A DNA stretch of 10,915 nucleotides. Source: Bacteroidales bacterium (GTDB taxonomy: Bacteria > Bacteroidota > Bacteroidia > Bacteroidales > NBLH01). A model generated the notes under the pieces. That model had not been told where the DNA came from. It saw nothing but the letters and a program-made list of their open reading frames with translations, and made no database searches. The DNA lies in NCBI GenBank assembly GCA_027083715.1, contig JALWNR010000664.1, forward strand, positions 1-10,915, read 5' to 3'. The translations under genes were made by a program, and so were the position numbers. Positions 7,234 to 10,915 of this stretch are shown one piece after another (within the stretch, counting starts at the first letter, position 1; the number at the start of each line of letters is the position of its first letter).

Positions 7234-8883
7234 TCACAATCCCAATTTATCAATTCCTTGGTCGAAAACAATATCAACAGGAATACCAGCATTGGAAATA
7301 TTATCCAAATCTTTCTGTAATTCTTTGCCAATCGTTACTTTTTCATTTCTCAATTTCACTACGGCATCATAGTCTCCTTCACCTTGTAATTTCAAGATTA
7401 ATGCTGAAAGAGAAGTCATTGCTTCGGTCATTTTATTGAAATCGATTTTATAGGTACCGTCTTGATTTTTTACAAAAGCACCTTTTTCTTTAAAATAATT
7501 AAAACGCATTAAATTGGCTTTTCCGTGTGCACTGGCACCACCAAAGCGAATAGAACGGAAAATACCTGCCATAAAAGTTACGTAATTGTCCATTAAATCT
7601 ACATCCAGTTCACCCATTTCTTTTAGTTTGGTAATCATGTACAAGCCCAAAATGTCTGCTTTACCTTCTTCCAGCCAAGAGTATTGCTCTTTTAAAGCAT
7701 CTCTAACAGTTCCTTTTCCGTTAATGGTATTTTTGATACCTAAACCATGTGCCACTTCGTGAAACATTGTATTTTCAAAAAAAGATTGGAATTTTATATG
7801 TTGGCGTTGAGATGAATCAATAATTAAATTAGCAATAGGTACTAAAATTTTCTCAAATTTAGCTTGCATAGCATTTTTTAATTGTAAACGGCGGCTCCCT
7901 TTTGCTAATTGTACTTTTTCATCATTTGGAAGGTTAATGGCAATGGTTTTGCTTCCTGCATTGCAATCGCCTGCATAAAAGACTACATCATATGCATTCA
8001 GGTCAGAATTTGTTCCTGGTTTTTCTTGTTTATACTGATCCTCGCAAGGTAAATCTTTTTGTAAATCGGGTAATAATTGTGCATACTTTGCTAATTTCTT
8101 ACTCCATTTTTTATCCTTAATCAGGATGTAACTTTCGTGTGCAGCCTTGTATCCGTAAAGTGCATCTTCATAGTTTTCAATGGGTCCGATAACAATATCC
8201 AAAGTGTTGGTTTTCATATCCATCCAAGCCATATCACTTTCAAAATAATCATCGGTCAATAAAGCCTTTGAGCGAAGTTCAAGATACTTTTTCAAGCCTT
8301 CATCTTCGGCTAATTTTGCTGCTTTTGCCAATAAATCAGATGCTTTTTGTACTTGTTCCTTAAAAAATTCATGATAAGGGATAGAAATCAGATTTTTGTT
8401 TTCATCACGACGAATCATAGTGTAAAGACTGGTTTTATCTGCTGCATCGAATTTTTCAAATTCTTCTTTGCTCATATCGTGCGGATAAAAATTTGAACCC
8501 GCAGGCTTAGTTCCGTACGAAGAAATAAAAGGCTTATTGTCATTCAGTCGCTCCCAAGGACCATAATTAATGAGTGCAAATTGTTTTGTAGCTTCATCGC
8601 TAATACTAGCCAATAAACTGTCTTTGTTGCCAAAAGCTTCTATCCAAAAAATATCATCCATAATTTTTGCAGCCTCAAACAACAAAGGCAACATTTGTTT
8701 TTCTTTTTCTGTTAAACCTGATACATCTGCTGTAAGCGTAAAATGGGCAAAATCATTTACTTTTTTTTGCATTTCAGATAATGTTTCTTGTTTTTGTTCG
8801 TCTTTTTGCTCTTTGGGTTGGTTATTGCAGGCTGCAGAAGCAAACAGAGCAAATAAAGCGCTGAATATTAGTGTTTTTTTCAT
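7234..8883 (-). CDS. M49 family (dipeptidyl-peptidase III-like) zinc metallopeptidase lipoprotein
   Basis: Probable zinc peptidase of 549 aa, shorter than classical DPP III (about 675-740 aa). A signal peptide ends in lipobox SAAC with lipidated C19, followed by a charged Gln/Lys/Glu linker to about residue 40. The zinc site is HEVAH (375-379) with E406 in the second motif EEGKAD (405-410), corresponding to the HEXXGH and EECRAE/D motifs of DPP III. Two other M49 landmarks are present: Y238 in GPIENYEDALYG, matching the conserved catalytic-cleft Tyr, and H453 in SAHGKANL, matching the His of the QAHMQAR region. The zinc motif is the pentapeptide HEXXH instead of the usual hexapeptide HEXXGH. 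Classical DPP III removes dipeptides from the N-terminus of small peptides; the substrate here is unknown and some relatives may have another hydrolase role. The ATG at 8883 gives a clean signal peptide. It is divergent from rarA and has no evident link to maltose use. Confidence 0.88.
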   Translation of the reverse strand: MKKTLIFSALFALFASAACNNQPKEQKDEQKQETLSEMQKKVNDFAHFTLTADVSGLTEKEKQMLPLLFEAAKIMDDIFWIEAFGNKDSLLASISDEATKQFALINYGPWERLNDNKPFISSYGTKPAGSNFYPHDMSKEEFEKFDAADKTSLYTMIRRDENKNLISIPYHEFFKEQVQKASDLLAKAAKLAEDEGLKKYLELRSKALLTDDYFESDMAWMDMKTNTLDIVIGPIENYEDALYGYKAAHESYILIKDKKWSKKLAKYAQLLPDLQKDLPCEDQYKQEKPGTNSDLNAYDVVFYAGDCNAGSKTIAINLPNDEKVQLAKGSRRLQLKNAMQAKFEKILVPIANLIIDSSQRQHIKFQSFFENTMFHEVAHGLGIKNTINGKGTVRDALKEQYSWLEEGKADILGLYMITKLKEMGELDVDLMDNYVTFMAGIFRSIRFGGASAHGKANLMRFNYFKEKGAFVKNQDGTYKIDFNKMTEAMTSLSALILKLQGEGDYDAVVKLRNEKVTIGKELQKDLDNISNAGIPVDIVFDQGIDKLGL

Positions 8884-8914
8884 AATATTGAATTTAAATT
8901 ATTAATATTTGCAG

Positions 8915-8922
8915 CGAATGTA
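8915..8922 (-). promoter_or_regulatory. Possible -7 box for the M49 gene
   Basis: Read on the minus strand the sequence is TACATTCG, fitting TAnnTTTG with one mismatch, 32 bp before the ATG. No TTG element is found 19-21 bp further upstream, so only half the promoter is supported. The same TAnnTTCG variant occurs in the rarA promoter on the opposite strand. Confidence 0.3.
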
Positions 8923-8966
8923 TAAAAAGTTTTGTAAAATCGGGTTGCCTTATAAGATAATGAAAC

Positions 8967-8997
8967 TTTGTTTTGAGTATTGTTTTCTCTATCTTCG
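8967..8997 (+). promoter_or_regulatory. Promoter of rarA
   Basis: TTTG (8967-8970), a 19-bp spacer and TATCTTCG (8990-8997) match the Bacteroidota promoter pattern at seven of eight -7 positions with correct spacing. The -7 box ends 18 bp before the ATG at 9016, so the leader would be only about 10 nt, consistent with initiation without a Shine-Dalgarno sequence. Confidence 0.55.
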
Positions 8998-9015
8998 CAA
9001 TAAAAACTTAACTGC

Positions 9016-10296
9016 ATGAGCATAAATATCCCTTTAGCAGAGCGTATGCGCCCCAAAAATTTTGATGATTATATCGGACAGGAGCACCTAATGGGCAAAG
9101 ACAAAGCTTTACGCAAAATGATTGAAAGTGGAAACATCCCTTCCATGATTTTGTGGGGACCTCCCGGTGTGGGTAAAACCACCCTCGCCAAACTGATTGC
9201 CGAAAGTTCAAAACGTCCGTTTTATGAGCTGAGTGCCGTACATTCGGGAGTGAAAGATGTGCGCAATGCCATTGAACAGGCAAAAAAACAAAAGTTTTTC
9301 AATACACCCAACCCTATTCTATTTATCGATGAAATTCATCGTTTCAGTAAATCACAACAAGACAGCCTTTTGGCTGCCGTAGAGCAAGGTATTGTAACTT
9401 TAATCGGTGCAACTACCGAGAATCCTTCGTTTGAAGTGATTTCACCCTTGCTCTCGCGCTGTCAGGTGTATATTTTAAACTCTTTTGGTGAAGAAGATCT
9501 GCAAAACCTGCTGGAAAAAACAATTAAAGATGATGCTGAGCTTGAAAATAAAGAATTTATTATTGAAGAAACTGATGCCTTGTTTCGTTTTTCGGGTGGT
9601 GATGCACGTAAACTGCTGAATTTACTGGAACTTTTATACCACTCCTATCTTGATGAAGAAAAAATCATCATCAATAATGAAAATGTTACTGCAAAATTGC
9701 AGGAAAACTTATCGTATTACGACAAAAAAGGTGAAATGCATTACGATATTATTTCGGCTTTTATTAAATCTATCCGCGGCTCCGACCCTAATGCGGCAGT
9801 ATATTGGCTGGCACGTATGCTTGAAGGTGGCGAAGACATTAAATTTATAGCCCGACGACTGGTCGTCGTAGCTGCCGAAGATATAGGGCTTGCCAATCCG
9901 AATGCGCTTTTGCTGGCAAACAATTGTTTTCAGGCAATTAATGTAATCGGTATGCCGGAGGCACGAATTATTTTATCGGAAACAACCATTTACCTGGCAA
10001 ACTCACCCAAAAGTAATTCGGCATATACAGCAATAAACCAGGCGATGCAAATGGTAAAAGATACCGGCGATTTGCCTGTGCCTTTGCATTTGCGAAATGC
10101 ACCCACAAAACTGATGAAAAATATTGGTTACGGAGCCGACTACAAATATGCACACAGCTATGAGAACAACTTTGTAGATTTGGAGTTTTTACCCGATAAA
10201 ATATCCGGCACATTGCTTTATCAACCCGGAAATAATCCGGCAGAAAACAAAACAAAAGAATTGATGAAAAAGAGATGGGGTATGAAGTACAAATAA
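9016..10296 (+). CDS. rarA: Replication-associated recombination protein A (RarA/MgsA, AAA+ ATPase)
   Basis: Cytoplasmic AAA+ ATPase of the clamp-loader-like RarA/MgsA/Mgs1/WRNIP1 family, acting at stalled replication forks and single-strand DNA. The protein is 426 aa, full length for the family. Visible motifs are the N-terminal LAERMRPKNFDDYIGQEHL (7-25), Walker A GPPGVGKT (48-55), Walker B ILFIDEIH (101-108), sensor 1 GATTENPS (131-138), the arginine finger R148 in LLSRCQ, and sensor 2 GGDARK (194-199). The C-terminal half (about 240-426) is the RarA tetramerisation region, with HYDIISAFIKSIRGSDP and EDIGLANPNAL as conserved blocks. The ATG at 9016 directly precedes the conserved N-terminus. 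It is a single-gene unit, divergent from the M49 gene and convergent with the small-lipoprotein pair, and is a housekeeping gene unrelated to the sugar locus. Confidence 0.97.
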   Translation: MSINIPLAERMRPKNFDDYIGQEHLMGKDKALRKMIESGNIPSMILWGPPGVGKTTLAKLIAESSKRPFYELSAVHSGVKDVRNAIEQAKKQKFFNTPNPILFIDEIHRFSKSQQDSLLAAVEQGIVTLIGATTENPSFEVISPLLSRCQVYILNSFGEEDLQNLLEKTIKDDAELENKEFIIEETDALFRFSGGDARKLLNLLELLYHSYLDEEKIIINNENVTAKLQENLSYYDKKGEMHYDIISAFIKSIRGSDPNAAVYWLARMLEGGEDIKFIARRLVVVAAEDIGLANPNALLLANNCFQAINVIGMPEARIILSETTIYLANSPKSNSAYTAINQAMQMVKDTGDLPVPLHLRNAPTKLMKNIGYGADYKYAHSYENNFVDLEFLPDKISGTLLYQPGNNPAENKTKELMKKRWGMKYK

Positions 10297-10297
10297 A

Positions 10298-10325
10298 AAA
10301 GGACTCATCATCCGACAAGTCCTTT
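10298..10325. terminator. Hairpin terminator between rarA and the lipoprotein pair
   Basis: AAAGGACT (10298-10305) pairs perfectly with AGTCCTTT (10318-10325) around a 12-nt loop, starting one base after the rarA stop. On the minus strand the stem runs into a T-rich tract (complement of 10291-10300), so it should end the lipoprotein transcript well; on the plus strand only a short, broken T run follows. Confidence 0.6.
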
Positions 10326-10353
10326 GCGTTCATTTCTTACTGCCAATAAAATA

Positions 10354-10671
10354 TTACTTTGCCTGATAATTTGGATTTTCAATTAATTCCATTCCGCAAA
10401 CAGGACAATCTCCCGGATTATCCGATCCACTTCCTTTATCATGATTCGGACAAATATACTTTGCAGTATATTCTTCATTTAATTGATCATTTCCGGTGTT
10501 TTCCTCTGTTTTTGCTTCTGTTGAATCTGTTAATGTTTCTTTTACAGAATTTTCAACAGGTACATTTACAGAATCTGTACCCTGATTATTTGAATTATTT
10601 GAATTCTCCGAATTACAAGCCAGTATAAATGATAGAAATAATCCGGCAGTAATTAATCTAATCGTTTTCAC
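10354..10671 (-). CDS. Small lipoprotein with C-terminal heavy-metal-binding domain
   Basis: A 105-aa envelope lipoprotein. The signal peptide (1-18) ends in the lipobox ILAC with C19. Residues 20-68 are a Ser/Asn/Thr/Glu-rich linker of low complexity. Residues 72-100 form a compact Cys/His domain: CPNH (74-77), a Gly/Ser turn with PGDCPVCGMELI (86-97), giving C74, H77, C89 and C92 plus M94. This C-P-x-H ... C-P-x-C-G-M pattern is that of the short heavy-metal-binding domain found fused to copper/silver efflux proteins and in lone lipoproteins; it probably binds a metal such as copper or zinc, but I cannot tell which. The start is GTG at 10671, with AAGGAGGAG nine to seventeen bases upstream, only 2 nt after the stop codon of the preceding gene, so translation is probably coupled. 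It may act in metal sequestration or delivery; no efflux genes are in the window. Confidence 0.8.
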   Translation of the reverse strand: MKTIRLITAGLFLSFILACNSENSNNSNNQGTDSVNVPVENSVKETLTDSTEAKTEENTGNDQLNEEYTAKYICPNHDKGSGSDNPGDCPVCGMELIENPNYQAK

Positions 10672-10673
10672 TT

Positions 10674-10915
10674 TTATTCTCCTCCTTCAGTTTTTTCTTC
10701 AGCAGGTGTTTCTGCATTCTCTTCAGTGTTTTCAACTGCAGTTGAATCTTTAACTTCAGTTTGTTCTTCTACTTGAGGAGTTTCAGGAGCTTCAGGAGTT
10801 TCTTGAACTTGTTCAGTTTCAGTATTTTCTCCTTCGTCAGTTTTTTGTTCTCCACCACAAGCATAAAATGCTGTAAAACTAATTGTTGCTAATGCAACCA
10901 ATAATAATTTAAATC
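10674..10915 (-). CDS. Glu-rich acidic small lipoprotein, 5' end cut by window edge
   Basis: The frame stays open to the right edge, reading FKLLLVALATISFTAFYAC: a signal peptide with lipobox FYAC. The initiation codon therefore most likely lies just beyond 10915, although an in-frame TTG at 10901 is possible. After the lipidated Cys come 60 residues of low complexity made mainly of Glu, Thr, Pro, Gln and Val; 19 of the 61 residues from Cys onward are Glu, in loose TPE/TEE/APE units. No domain is recognised, and the mature chain is expected to be disordered and strongly acidic. It overlaps in control with the next gene: its last codons (TEGGE) contain the Shine-Dalgarno sequence of the metal-binding lipoprotein. 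A role as a surface-displayed acidic tail or weak cation binder is only a guess. Confidence 0.65.
   Translation of the reverse strand, partial: FKLLLVALATISFTAFYACGGEQKTDEGENTETEQVQETPEAPETPQVEEQTEVKDSTAVENTEENAETPAEEKTEGGE
10679..10687 (-). promoter_or_regulatory. Unusually strong Shine-Dalgarno sequence for the GTG-started lipoprotein
   Basis: AAGGAGGAG on the minus strand ends 7 nt before the GTG at 10671. It lies inside the last codons of the upstream gene (encoding EGGE). Bacteroidota genes rarely carry such a site, and other starts in this window lack one; here it supports the GTG as the true start and suggests coupled translation. Confidence 0.55.

Noticed and set aside
8570..8905. 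111-codon plus-strand frame opposite the M49 N-terminus
   Set aside because: It is the antisense shadow of a well-supported lipoprotein gene; no domain or start signal was seen.
9008..9283. 91-codon minus-strand frame within rarA
   Set aside because: It lies opposite the highly conserved Walker A region of rarA and is a shadow frame; no recognisable domain.
9853..9872. Palindrome CGACGACTGGTCGTCG inside rarA
   Set aside because: It falls in codons for a conserved Arg-Arg-Leu-Val-Val segment of RarA, so protein coding explains it.
1..10915. CRISPR arrays, tRNA/rRNA genes, insertion sequences with terminal repeats, prophage or defence genes
   Set aside because: I looked for spaced direct repeats, cloverleaf-like segments, transposase or integrase motifs and known defence domains and saw none.

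Overview
The window reads as a piece of a Bacteroidota chromosome, probably a Flavobacteriia- or Bacteroidales-like lineage. The evidence is AT-rich DNA, many lipobox-bearing lipoproteins, starts mostly without Shine-Dalgarno sequences, promoter candidates of the Bacteroidota type (TTTG / TAnnTTTG), and gene families typical of that phylum. No RNA gene, CRISPR array, insertion sequence or phage gene was seen.

Left block (1-7178, + strand) is an alpha-glucan/maltose locus. A gene-free, very AT-rich 449-bp leader carries operator-like palindromes and a candidate promoter. It is followed by an SLC45/GPH-like MFS sugar transporter, beta-phosphoglucomutase (pgmB), a GH65 maltose phosphorylase, and, after a 444-bp gap, a GH13 alpha-amylase-family lipoprotein. 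Together they form a coherent route. The lipoprotein trims alpha-glucans in the envelope, the transporter imports maltose or short maltodextrins, GH65 splits maltose with phosphate into glucose and beta-glucose-1-phosphate, and PgmB converts the latter to glucose-6-phosphate. One of the two hexoses is thus phosphorylated without ATP. No SusC/SusD pair and no regulator gene lie in the window; a LacI-type operator-like site at 134-143 hints at a regulator to the left.

Middle block (7179-10296) is ordinary chromosome. A minus-strand M49 (dipeptidyl-peptidase III-like) metallopeptidase lipoprotein converges on the amylase across a GC-rich hairpin terminator. It diverges from rarA (AAA+ replication-associated recombination protein), which has a good promoter candidate.

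Right block (10297-10915, minus strand) is a tight two-gene unit of small lipoproteins. One is a Glu-rich acidic lipoprotein whose 5' end is cut by the window edge. The other is a lipoprotein ending in a CxxH...CxxC heavy-metal-binding domain, starting at GTG behind an unusually strong Shine-Dalgarno sequence. A hairpin separates it from the convergent rarA.

Nothing here proves a new system. The points most worth checking are the Cys/His metal-motif plus acidic lipoprotein pair, the HEXXH-type M49 enzyme, the large extracytoplasmic insertion and extra membrane segments of the sugar transporter, and the regulatory DNA of the maltose locus.
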